Shown here: positions 7,435 to 15,231 of the stretch, one piece after another | Layout of the letters: each line of letters starts with the position of its first letter | Position numbering within the stretch: position 1 is the first letter of the stretch | From: Sedimentibacter hydroxybenzoicus DSM 7310 | GTDB taxonomy: Bacteria; Bacillota; Clostridia; Tissierellales; Sedimentibacteraceae | Length of the DNA stretch: 64,000 bases | NCBI RefSeq assembly: GCF_013403245.1 | Contig: NZ_JACBNQ010000004.1 | Span: 1 to 64,000 of the forward strand | Reading direction: 5' to 3' | Position numbers and translations under genes: made by a program | The notes under the pieces: generated by a model | What the model saw: only the letters and a program-made list of their open reading frames with translations | Told to the model about the DNA's origin: nothing | Database searches by the model: none

Positions 7435-8682
7435 ATGCATGCTATTGAGAAAATACTTGCTAAAAACAGTGGTAAAAAATCAGTGAGAACCGGCGAAATA
7501 GTAATGGCAAAGGTTGATTTTGCACAGGTTAATGATTTGTACCTTCAGACAATATATTCGTTCAGAGAAATGAACGGCAAAAAGGTTTGGGATAAGGACA
7601 GGGCGGCATTTGTCTTTGACCATTACGCACCTGCTCCTACAATAAAGTCCGCACAAATTCATAAGGAAATGAGGGAATTTGCCGGAGAAAATGAATTAAC
7701 GTATCACTTTGATGTCAATGCCGGAGTGTGTCACCAGGTATTGACTGAAGCCGGATTAATTTACCCGGGAGCAATTATAGTTGCCACCGACTCTCATACA
7801 ACAACCCACGGAGCCCTTGGCGCAATGGGAACCGGTGTCGGTGCCACTGATATGGCGACAATATTGATATCCGGAGAATTATGGTTCAGGGTTCCTGAAA
7901 TAATTGAAATACGTATAGAAGGTACTCCTCATCCGGGTATTATGCCAAAGGATGTAATTCTGTATATAATGGGACAGATGAGAGCAGACGGTGCGGTATA
8001 TAAAGCTATTGACTTTACAGGAAGCTATATCGATAATTTAGGAGTTTCGGAAAGAATGGTATTGTGTAACATGGCTGTTGAAATGGGAGCCAAGACCGCA
8101 TATATGCAGCCGAACGAAAAAGTTCTGAAATATGCTGAACAAAGAGCTGTGAGGCCGTTTGAGGTGCAATATACGGATGAGGATTTCCAATATAGTGAAA
8201 GCTATCATTTCGATGTAACAAATCTGTCGGTACAGGTTGCGGTGCCCCACAGCGTCGATAATGTATTTCCTTTAAATGATACCGAGAAGGTAAAAATAGA
8301 CCAGGGTTTTATCGGAACCTGTACAGGCGGAAGGTTAGATGATCTAAAAGCCGGAGCAGATATTATAAGAGGCAAGAAGATAAATAAGGATGTAAGGCTG
8401 CTTATTATACCTGCTTCAGCAGAGGTTATGCAGGAAGCAATCGTTAAGGGATATATACAGGATTTTATCAATGCGGGCGCAACAATCTCAACTCCGGGAT
8501 GTGGACCGTGCTTAAGTGCTCATGAGGGAGTTCTGGCACCGGGAGAGGTGTGTGTAACAGCTTCGAATCGTAATTTCCCGGGACGTATGGGAAGCAACAA
8601 ATCAAAGATATACCTGGCATCGCCTGCTACAGTGGCAGCTTCGGCACTGACAGGGTATTTGACAAATCCATGTGATTTATAA
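7435..8682 (+). CDS. Aconitase-family hydro-lyase, large subunit (LeuC-like)
   Basis: Large subunit of a two-part [4Fe-4S] hydro-lyase of the isopropylmalate isomerase/homoaconitase/mesaconase/dimethylmalate dehydratase group. The three cluster cysteines are visible: Cys296 (GTCTGGR), Cys356 and Cys359 (GCGPCLS); ATDSHTTTHGALGAMGTGVG is the conserved active-site segment. Length 415 is typical for LeuC-type subunits and far shorter than one-chain aconitase. It pairs with the small-subunit gene 31 bp downstream and lies in a citrate-lyase operon rather than with leuA/leuB, so leucine synthesis is unlikely. Candidate roles are mesaconate to citramalate hydration or citrate/isocitrate interconversion. 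The start is backed by TAAAGGAG. Confidence 0.85.
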   Translation: MHAIEKILAKNSGKKSVRTGEIVMAKVDFAQVNDLYLQTIYSFREMNGKKVWDKDRAAFVFDHYAPAPTIKSAQIHKEMREFAGENELTYHFDVNAGVCHQVLTEAGLIYPGAIIVATDSHTTTHGALGAMGTGVGATDMATILISGELWFRVPEIIEIRIEGTPHPGIMPKDVILYIMGQMRADGAVYKAIDFTGSYIDNLGVSERMVLCNMAVEMGAKTAYMQPNEKVLKYAEQRAVRPFEVQYTDEDFQYSESYHFDVTNLSVQVAVPHSVDNVFPLNDTEKVKIDQGFIGTCTGGRLDDLKAGADIIRGKKINKDVRLLIIPASAEVMQEAIVKGYIQDFINAGATISTPGCGPCLSAHEGVLAPGEVCVTASNRNFPGRMGSNKSKIYLASPATVAASALTGYLTNPCDL

Positions 8683-8713
8683 TAGTTGAGTGATGGTATT
8701 GAAGGAGATGTAT

Positions 8714-9214
8714 ATGGAAACAATTATAAAAGGAAAAGTTATAGTATTAGATAACAACATTGATACGGACCAAATTTATCCCGGCAGATTTTTAGAGATT
8801 GTTAATCCGCAGGAAATAGGGACTCATTGTTTGTCCGGCGTAGATGAAAATATAGCTAAGAATTTCAAGAAAGGCGACATAGTTGTGGCAGGAACAAATT
8901 TCGGCTGCGGTTCAAGCAGGGAGCACGCACCGATTGCACTTCTCAATATGGGAGCGAGCCTGGTGCTTGCAGATTCATTTGCCCGTATCTTTTTCCGCAA
9001 TTCTATTAACTTAGGGTTGCCTTTATTGGTATGCAAGGGTATAAGCAGGGTTTTGTCCGACGGTGATGAAATAGAGGTCGATATTGTTGAAGGAACCGTA
9101 AAAATTCTAAAAACAGGGGAAATATTGCAGGCAGATAAAATAGGTGAATATGCAATGAGCATTCTTGAAGCAGGTGGTATAAAACCATTATTTAGAGAAA
9201 GAATGAAAGGATAA
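8714..9214 (+). CDS. Aconitase-family hydro-lyase, small subunit (LeuD-like)
   Basis: The swivel-domain small subunit, 166 residues. Family motifs: NNIDTDQIYPGRFLEI (residues 14-29) and GTNFGCGSSREHAPIAL (about 56-72), the latter binding substrate carboxylates. In LeuD proteins the loop following DTDxI sets substrate specificity; here it reads YPGRFL rather than the isopropylmalate-isomerase type, which fits a different substrate, but I cannot assign it. ATG 8714 is preferred over GTG 8690 because GAAGGAGATG ends a few bases upstream. It follows the large-subunit gene and precedes citD by 15 bp, implying one operon. Confidence 0.85.
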   Translation: METIIKGKVIVLDNNIDTDQIYPGRFLEIVNPQEIGTHCLSGVDENIAKNFKKGDIVVAGTNFGCGSSREHAPIALLNMGASLVLADSFARIFFRNSINLGLPLLVCKGISRVLSDGDEIEVDIVEGTVKILKTGEILQADKIGEYAMSILEAGGIKPLFRERMKG

Positions 9215-9229
9215 AAGGAGTGATGCTAA

Positions 9230-9502
9230 ATGGAAATTAAAAATAAGGCTGCAGCAGGAACCTTGGAATCAAGCGATATTTATGTCGTTGTGGAGCCTAA
9301 CGAAAATGGCATTGATTTGCATCTTGAATCAATAGTTTACAATCAATTTAACGAAGAAATTGAAAAAGCCGTAAGAGATGTATTAAATGATTTTAACGTT
9401 GAAAATATAAAAATACAATTGAAGGACAGAGGGGCTGTTGAATGCGCAATACGAGCAAGAGTTGAAACAGCCTTAAAAAGAGCAGGAGGGGTGAATAGTT
9501 AA
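9230..9502 (+). CDS. citD: Citrate lyase acyl carrier protein (gamma subunit)
   Basis: A 90-residue acyl carrier subunit that holds the acetyl group on a phosphoribosyl-dephospho-CoA arm. The attachment site is the serine in AGTLESSDIYV (Ser14 by position), the hallmark of CitD. The C-terminal half, with KDRGAVECAIRARVETAL, is also family-typical. Good site AAAAGGAGTG. Its stop overlaps the citE start by one base, so alpha, beta and gamma subunits are translated as a block. The same protein type serves citramalate lyase, so the substrate of the complex is open. Confidence 0.93.
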   Translation: MEIKNKAAAGTLESSDIYVVVEPNENGIDLHLESIVYNQFNEEIEKAVRDVLNDFNVENIKIQLKDRGAVECAIRARVETALKRAGGVNS

Positions 9503-10377
9503 TGAGAAGAAGTATGCTTTTTATGCCCGGAAACTCGGCAGGAATGCTGTTAAACGCTGATGCACTGGGAGCCGACAGTATAATTTTGGATTTGGAAGAT
9601 GCCGTTTCGCCGGCAGAAAAGGATTCAGCCCGAATTTTAGTAAGAAATGCACTAAAGCACCTTAATTACAGCAATTGTGAGATAATTGTCAGAATTAATT
9701 CAATTGATTCTGAATTCTGGAAAAGCGACCTGCAGGAGATTATTCCATTGAGACCTCACATGATTATGCCTCCGAAAATTAATTCTGCAGGAGATGTTCA
9801 AATCATTGCTGAGTACATGAAAGAGATAGAAGAAAAACATAACATCGATAAACCTACATATATCATTCCTTTGATTGAAACGGCTCTTGGAGTTGAAAAT
9901 GCATTTGAAATAGCAAAGTCCTCTGACAGAGTGAAAGCAATTTTTTTAGGGGCAGAAGATTTAACAGCAGATTTAAGATGCAAGAGAACAAAAAATGGTG
10001 ATGAAATTTTCTACAGCAGAGGAAGAATGGTGACAGCTGCAAGAGCTGCAGGCATAGACGTTTATGACACGCCTTTTACGGATGTAGAGGATGAAGAAGG
10101 CTTAAGAGAGGATGCTTTATTTGCCAAATCTCTCGGCTTCACAGGTAAAGCTTGTATATCACCAAGGCACGTTATGACTATAAATGAAGTATTCAGTCCT
10201 ACAATCGAAGAAGTAGAATATGCAAGAGAGGTTATGGACATAATCAGAGTTGCCGAAGAACAGGGCAAGGGTGCAATTTCCCTTCATGGAAAAATGATTG
10301 ACGCACCGATTGTTGCAAGAGCAAGACAGACGTTGGAAATGGCTGAAGCTTTAGGAGGAGGTGTGTATAATGAGTAA
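9502..10377 (+). CDS. citE: Citrate lyase beta subunit (citryl-ACP lyase)
   Basis: CitE cleaves the acyl-ACP intermediate (citryl-ACP to acetyl-ACP plus oxaloacetate; in citramalate lyase, to acetyl-ACP plus pyruvate). The 291-residue HpcH/HpaI-type barrel shows RRSMLFMPGNSAGML at the N-terminus, DSIILDLEDAVSP (Mg-binding and substrate region), PLIETALGVENA and IFLGAEDLTADL. It overlaps citD by 1 nt and citF by 8 nt. Cytoplasmic, in the citDEF complex. Confidence 0.92.
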   Translation: MRRSMLFMPGNSAGMLLNADALGADSIILDLEDAVSPAEKDSARILVRNALKHLNYSNCEIIVRINSIDSEFWKSDLQEIIPLRPHMIMPPKINSAGDVQIIAEYMKEIEEKHNIDKPTYIIPLIETALGVENAFEIAKSSDRVKAIFLGAEDLTADLRCKRTKNGDEIFYSRGRMVTAARAAGIDVYDTPFTDVEDEEGLREDALFAKSLGFTGKACISPRHVMTINEVFSPTIEEVEYAREVMDIIRVAEEQGKGAISLHGKMIDAPIVARARQTLEMAEALGGGVYNE

Positions 10378-11776
10378 GGTTGTAAATACCTTAAAGGAAG
10401 TAATTAAGCTTTGCGGTTTAAAGGAAGGAATGAGGGTATCATTTCATCATCACTTAAGAAATGGGGACCATGTAATCAACATGGTTTTAGATGAAATTGC
10501 CGATATGGGATACAAGGATATTACGGTTAACGCAAGCTCTGTTTTTGACATCCATGCTCCCATAGTAAATCATATCAGAAACAATGTTGTTACAGCACTC
10601 GAGGTTAATTATATGGGTGCGGTTGTAGGAAGGGAAATTTCGAAAGGAATAATGAATAAGCCGGTTGATTTCAGGAGTCACGGAGGAAGACCCAGCGATA
10701 TAGAATCAGGAAAAACCCCCATAGACATTGCTTTCATAGCTGCACCTACTTCGGATAACATGGGTAATTGCACAGGAAAGTACGGAGCATCCGCATGCGG
10801 TTCATTAGGTTATGCATTTGCCGATGCTATGTATGCTAAAAAAGTGGTTGTAATAACCGATAACTTAGTTGACTATCCTTTGTACGATTTTTCTATATCT
10901 GAAACGTATGTGGATTATGTAGTATCTGTTGATAAAATAGGAGACCCCACAGGAATTGTTTCGGGAACAACAAAAATTACGAGAGACCCCGTTGGCTTGA
11001 TGATGGCATCTTATGCCACAAAAGTCATACAGCATTCAGGTCTGTTACAAAATGGTTTTTCATTTCAGACGGGTGCAGGAGGTGCTTCCTTAGCAGTTGC
11101 AAAATACTTGAAAGAATTAATGCTTAAGGAAAATATTAGAGGAAGCTTTGGCATGGGAGGTATAACAGGATACCTGGTTGATATGCTTGAAGCCGGATGT
11201 TTTGAAACACTTATGGATGTTCAATGCTTTGATTTGAAAGCTGTGGAATCTATAAGGGAAAACAAAAGACACAGAGAGGTGACGGCATCTCACTATGCAA
11301 GCCCCACAGTCAAAAGTGCCATAGTTAATAATTTAGACGTTGTTATTTTAGGTGCTACCCAAATAGATACAAATTTCAATGTAAATGTGCATACGGATTC
11401 TAACGGATACATTATGGGCGGTTCCGGAGGACATAGTGATACAGCGGCAGGAGCTAAGCTTACAATGATTGTTGCACCTCTGACACGGGCAAGATTATCA
11501 TTAATAACAGACAGAGTTCTTTGCATTTCTACTCCAGGAAAAACAGTGGATGTATTGGTTACACAAAGAGGTATCGCAGTTAATCCGCTCCGTGACGATT
11601 TAATTGCACGATTAAAGGAAGCAAAACTTCCTATAATAGATATTAATGAATTAAAAAATATAGCCGAAAAAATTACCGGAATACCAAATGATGTTAAATT
11701 AGGCGATAAGGTAGTGGGTAATGTTATATATCGTGACGGTACCGTAATAGATAAAATAAGAAGTGTGGTTGTTTAG
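10370..11776 (+). CDS. citF: Citrate lyase alpha subunit (acetyl-ACP:citrate ACP transferase)
   Basis: The CoA-transferase-like alpha subunit swaps the acetyl group on the ACP for the substrate acid. Motifs include VSFHHHLRNGD, RSHGGRPSDIESG, GFSFQTGAGGASLAVAKYL, FGMGGITGYLVDMLEAG, FNVNVHTDSNG and GGSGGHSDTAAGAKLT, all in family order. ATG 10370 follows GGAGGAGGTG and overlaps the citE stop; the upstream GTG 10361 lies inside that site. At 468 residues it is shorter than the enterobacterial CitF I know of, which has about 40 extra N-terminal residues; the protein here begins directly at the conserved helix before SFHHH. That may mark a sub-family. Confidence 0.92.
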   Translation: MSKVVNTLKEVIKLCGLKEGMRVSFHHHLRNGDHVINMVLDEIADMGYKDITVNASSVFDIHAPIVNHIRNNVVTALEVNYMGAVVGREISKGIMNKPVDFRSHGGRPSDIESGKTPIDIAFIAAPTSDNMGNCTGKYGASACGSLGYAFADAMYAKKVVVITDNLVDYPLYDFSISETYVDYVVSVDKIGDPTGIVSGTTKITRDPVGLMMASYATKVIQHSGLLQNGFSFQTGAGGASLAVAKYLKELMLKENIRGSFGMGGITGYLVDMLEAGCFETLMDVQCFDLKAVESIRENKRHREVTASHYASPTVKSAIVNNLDVVILGATQIDTNFNVNVHTDSNGYIMGGSGGHSDTAAGAKLTMIVAPLTRARLSLITDRVLCISTPGKTVDVLVTQRGIAVNPLRDDLIARLKEAKLPIIDINELKNIAEKITGIPNDVKLGDKVVGNVIYRDGTVIDKIRSVVV

Positions 11777-11801
11777 ATGTAAGGGGAACCTTTAAAGGAA
11801 A

Positions 11802-11857
11802 GGGGACACACCTCTGAGAAGAGAAAGCCTTTGGAGCGGGCTCAGAGGAATGTCCCC
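11802..11857. repeat. Palindromic repeat, GGGGACA/TGTCCCC family, copy 1
   Basis: GGGGACA (11802-11808) and TGTCCCC (11851-11857) bracket a second pair, CCTCTGAG/CTCAGAGG. It lies between citF and citC and would form a strong RNA hairpin. Related sequences lie at 49977-50027 and 60965-61017. Confidence 0.75.
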
Positions 11858-11892
11858 GGAGTATTTCAGAATTGAAGTTAAAGGGTGATTAA

Positions 11893-12921
11893 ATGAGCTA
11901 TGAAGTTTTTTATGAAGAATACGGCTACCCGATGAAAGGAAAAAAACTGGAGAAATTAATTGAATTTCTTAATGAGGAACAGTTGACATATGATGAAGGC
12001 ATAGAATTTACCGTTAATCTTGTTGATTCAAGGGGAAAAATTGCTGCAACCGGGTCATTAGAAGGAAAGATATTGAAATGTATAGCCGTATCGTGTTCCT
12101 TTCAAGGCGAAGGCTTAGCCGCAAAAATAGTAACGATATTGATTTCTCATGCAATATCAAAGGGACACAGCCATTTGTTTTTATTTACAAAGCCGGACAA
12201 TATAAATATTTTCATTGATTTAGGTTTTTATGTTATTGCAGAAACTGAAGATGCTGTCTTAATGGAAAATGTAAAGAACGGTATTTTAGATTATGCTAAT
12301 TCTCTGAAACCCCAATGTGCGTATGAAGATACAGGAGCAATAGTCTTAAATTGCAACCCCTTTACCAACGGACATCTTTATTTGATAGAAACGGCGTCAA
12401 AGCAATGCGAATTTCTGCATTTGTTCGTAGTATCTGAGGATAAGAGCATATTTCCTTCAGATATAAGGTATGAGCTGGTTAATAAGGGAGTCAGTCACTT
12501 AAATAATGTGGTCGTGCATCCAACTTCGGATTATCTGATTTCAACAGCCACATTTCCGACATATTTTATAAAGGACAAGTTCAAGGCAGGCAATATAAAT
12601 TGTTTATTGGATTTAAAAATATTTTGCGAATATTTTGCGGGGATTTTAAATATTAAGAAGCGTTTTGTAGGAACAGAGCCTTTCGACAAAGTGACAGCAG
12701 AATATAATCTGGAAATGAAGAAAGTTTTGAATGAATACGATATAGATGTTATTGAAATTAACCGACTTGAAGCAAATGATGCGGCAATCAGCGCATCATT
12801 GGTGAGAAAACTTTTAGTTGAAGGTGACTATGAAAAAATTAAAAGCATGGTGCCTGAGATAACCTATGATTTTTTAATATCAGATGAAGGAAATAAGATT
12901 AAAGAAAAGCTAAGGAGTTAA
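11893..12921 (+). CDS. citC: [Citrate (pro-3S)-lyase] ligase
   Basis: CitC acetylates the prosthetic thiol of the lyase ACP using acetate and ATP, switching the enzyme on. The 342-residue protein has an N-terminal GNAT-like domain (about 1-125, with CSFQGEGLAAKIVTI) and a nucleotidyltransferase domain with NCNPFTNGHLYLIE (HxGH-type motif) and NDAAISASLVRKLL (ISxSxVR-type motif). ATG 11893 follows AAAGGGTGAT. Four bases separate its stop from the next gene. The presence of the ligase confirms that the complex next door is a ligase-activated lyase, either citrate or citramalate type. Confidence 0.9.
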   Translation: MSYEVFYEEYGYPMKGKKLEKLIEFLNEEQLTYDEGIEFTVNLVDSRGKIAATGSLEGKILKCIAVSCSFQGEGLAAKIVTILISHAISKGHSHLFLFTKPDNINIFIDLGFYVIAETEDAVLMENVKNGILDYANSLKPQCAYEDTGAIVLNCNPFTNGHLYLIETASKQCEFLHLFVVSEDKSIFPSDIRYELVNKGVSHLNNVVVHPTSDYLISTATFPTYFIKDKFKAGNINCLLDLKIFCEYFAGILNIKKRFVGTEPFDKVTAEYNLEMKKVLNEYDIDVIEINRLEANDAAISASLVRKLLVEGDYEKIKSMVPEITYDFLISDEGNKIKEKLRS

Positions 12922-12925
12922 CAAT

Positions 12926-14290
12926 TTGAATGATTTAAATGTGGAAGTCACTTTAAGTGATATGCTTGATGCAAGAGAAAAAAGAGTTGCTGTGCAAAGA
13001 GAAATAATTGAGAGATATAAGGTAACTCTTATATCATTTACGCTCAATATTCCGGGAAATATAAAGGTATTTCCATTAAGCCTGAAAGCACATGATGAAG
13101 CGGTTAAACTGATTACAAAGGCTTTGAACAGACAGGGCATATCTATTATTTATCAGACTTCCAATAGCGCAAAGACGGGATGCGAAAGCTATTTTGTCGT
13201 TAAAGAGCAGCCGATAACAGTTAAAAGATTGATGATGGACATAGAAAATTCATGCGCATTAGGAAGAATTTTTGATATTGATGTAATAGACGGTGAAGGA
13301 AATAAAATTTCAAGAAGTGATTTAAATATTACTGAAAGAAGCTGCTTATTATGTGATGATATCGGACATGTGTGTTCAAGAAGCAGAAAGCATTCCCTGG
13401 AGGAACTGCAAAAAAAGGTTATTGAAATAATGGAGAATTATTTTGAAAAACAATTTGCCGATAATTGTGCTGCATGTGCCGGTCGTGCTCTTTTATATGA
13501 GGTGTGCATCACACCCAAGCCGGGTCTTGTGGACAGAAATAATAACGGCTCTCACAAGGATATGGATATTTACACCTTTATTGACAGTGCAACCGCTTTA
13601 ATTCCATACTTCAGGGATATAGTATTATCGGGAATTAAGTTCCACAGTGAAAAGCCTAAAGCAGTATTTGAAAGAATCAGATACCTGGGAATTCTGGCTG
13701 AGGATCGTATGTTTACGGCAACAAACAATATTAATACTCATAAAGGTCTGATTTTTTCATTAGGAATTATATGTGCTTCGGCAGGGTATTTATATAAAAA
13801 TGAAGAAGCTGTTAATACTGATAATATTCTTAAAACTTCAAGAGAAATGACATTGGAAATAAATAATGACTTTAACGGAAAGACGAAAGAAAGTGCCAGA
13901 ACATTCGGTGAAAAGCTGTATGCGACCTACGGTATAACAGGCATCAGAGGTGAAGCAGCAAGCGGATTTGCATCGGTTAAAAATTATGGTCTTCCCATAT
14001 TAAAGGAATTAATTGAAAAAGGTTATTCCTTAAACCATGCATGCTCATTGACTTTGCTGAATTTAATTGCAAATGTAAAGGACACAAATATAATTGCACG
14101 CTCAAGCATAGAAATACTAAGGGAAGTGCAGCTTCAGACAAATAATTTAATCAATGAAAGAGGAATTGAAAATATAAGCATCGGTGAAATAATGGATTTA
14201 GACAATCAGTTTATTGGAAAGAATTTAAGTCCCGGAGGATGCGCTGATTTATTGGCAATAACCTTAATGCTGTATTTTCTGGAAAATTAA
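12926..14290 (+). CDS. citXG: CitX-CitG fusion: prosthetic group synthesis and attachment
   Basis: A 454-residue bifunctional protein. The N-terminal part (about 1-170) is CitX, which transfers the phosphoribosyl-dephospho-CoA group to the ACP (motifs VAVQREIIERY, GRIFDIDVIDGEGNKISRSD, RSCLLCDDIGHVCSRSRKH). The C-terminal part (about 185-454) is CitG, which makes the triphosphoribosyl-dephospho-CoA precursor (ITPKPGLVDRNNNGSHKDM, INTHKGLIFSLG). Separate citX and citG genes are common, and fusions are also known. TTG 12926 is used as start, eight bases after AAGGAGT. Last gene of the operon, followed by a stem-loop. Confidence 0.88.
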   Translation: MNDLNVEVTLSDMLDAREKRVAVQREIIERYKVTLISFTLNIPGNIKVFPLSLKAHDEAVKLITKALNRQGISIIYQTSNSAKTGCESYFVVKEQPITVKRLMMDIENSCALGRIFDIDVIDGEGNKISRSDLNITERSCLLCDDIGHVCSRSRKHSLEELQKKVIEIMENYFEKQFADNCAACAGRALLYEVCITPKPGLVDRNNNGSHKDMDIYTFIDSATALIPYFRDIVLSGIKFHSEKPKAVFERIRYLGILAEDRMFTATNNINTHKGLIFSLGIICASAGYLYKNEEAVNTDNILKTSREMTLEINNDFNGKTKESARTFGEKLYATYGITGIRGEAASGFASVKNYGLPILKELIEKGYSLNHACSLTLLNLIANVKDTNIIARSSIEILREVQLQTNNLINERGIENISIGEIMDLDNQFIGKNLSPGGCADLLAITLMLYFLEN

Positions 14291-14327
14291 AAGAGATGAT
14301 CCTGTATGTTTGGAGAATCATCTCTTT
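14290..14327. terminator. Bidirectional stem-loop between convergent genes
   Basis: AAAGAGATGAT (14290-14300) pairs with ATCATCTCTTT (14317-14327), 11 bp. It lies between the ends of the convergent citXG and ferredoxin genes; its arms supply short A/T runs on either strand. Confidence 0.65.
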
Positions 14328-14346
14328 ATATAAGAATAATACTCTG

Positions 14347-15051
14347 CTATGAGTCTAACAAGCTGCCATCTGTTGAGATAACCTTGTATCCCCATGGTAT
14401 TAGCTTACCCGAATTAATAATTGCTTTTTTTACGGCATTTACTATGCCTGAACAGCAAGGAACTTCCATTCTTAATACTGTTAAGCTTTTAACATCGTTA
14501 TGCTTCAATATTTCCGTTAATTTTTCGGAATAATCCGCATCATCCAGCTTAGGACATCCGATTAAGGTTATTTTACCCCTCATGAAATCATTATGAATAT
14601 TCGCATATGCATATGCTGTGCAATCAGCGGCAACAAGTATGTGTGATCCATTGAAATACTGAGCCATAGGAGAAACCAATTTAAGTTGTACCGGCCATTG
14701 TCTTAATTCGCTGTTCAATACGATTTCTTCCTTTACTTCGACTTTTTTGTGCACAATTTCCTTCGCACGTTGTCCCGGACAGCCAAAGCTATGAGCTTCT
14801 TTATTCTGCTTTCTTTCTTCCATTCTTCTTTCTACCAATTCCTTGTCAAATTCCTCTGCTTCTCTTTCGATTATCTCTATTGCATCAACGGGACAATTCG
14901 GGAGGCAATCTCCAAGTCCGTCGCAATATACATCAGAAAGAAGAACCGCTTTTCCGTTTATAATTTCCAATGCACCTTCATGACAGGCATTAACGCACAG
15001 CCCGCATCCGTTACATCTATCTTCGTGTATCTTAACGATTTTTCTTTTCAT
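14347..15051 (-). CDS. Ferredoxin-domain iron-sulfur protein, function unknown
   Basis: A 234-residue protein with an N-terminal two-cluster ferredoxin domain: CNGCGLCVNACHEGA, then a variant second motif CDGLGDCLPNCPVDA (one cysteine spaced CX5C). A Glu/Lys-rich linker (about 68-95) follows, then a C-terminal domain with GCPGQRA, LVAADCTAYAY, LIGCPKLDD and VPCCSGI, whose extra cysteines could bind metal. Such proteins occur in anaerobes, often beside Crp/Fnr regulators; their role is not settled, and electron transfer is an inference. ATG 15051 follows AAAGGGGAAAAA; the in-frame TTG at 15066 overlaps that site. Divergent from the Crp/Fnr gene, with a likely regulator site in between. Confidence 0.8.
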   Translation of the reverse strand: MKRKIVKIHEDRCNGCGLCVNACHEGALEIINGKAVLLSDVYCDGLGDCLPNCPVDAIEIIEREAEEFDKELVERRMEERKQNKEAHSFGCPGQRAKEIVHKKVEVKEEIVLNSELRQWPVQLKLVSPMAQYFNGSHILVAADCTAYAYANIHNDFMRGKITLIGCPKLDDADYSEKLTEILKHNDVKSLTVLRMEVPCCSGIVNAVKKAIINSGKLIPWGYKVISTDGSLLDS

Positions 15052-15083
15052 TTTTTCCCCTTTCAAAATAGCACTTTACTTTT

Positions 15084-15132
15084 GAAAAAAATTATAATAA
15101 AATTAAAACAGATTGTATGTAACAAATGTTAC
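15084..15132 (-). promoter_or_regulatory. Ferredoxin-gene promoter with Crp/Fnr-type operator
   Basis: On the minus strand a -10 TATAAT (15096-15091) has no recognisable -35. The palindrome GTAAC-AAAT-GTTAC (15119-15132) is centred at 15125.5. With the predicted start at 15084 this is position -41.5, the classic class II activator position of Crp/Fnr proteins. A second inverted repeat, ATGTAC-N7-GTACAT, lies at 15151-15169, nearer the regulator gene. Confidence 0.6.
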
Positions 15133-15231
15133 GCAGTATCATTGATATGAATGTACCGATAATGTACATTTCTTGTCATTCCGAGTAGTATGCACAGAAA
15201 ACATATCGATAATTTTTGTTATGAGGTAGGT

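Noticed and set aside
14306-14533. 75-codon plus-strand ORF after citXG
   Set aside because: Opposite-strand shadow over the 3' end of the ferredoxin gene; no ribosome binding site or family similarity.
14749-15150. 133-codon plus-strand ORF
   Set aside because: Shadow of the ferredoxin-domain gene on the opposite strand, which has clear Fe-S motifs.
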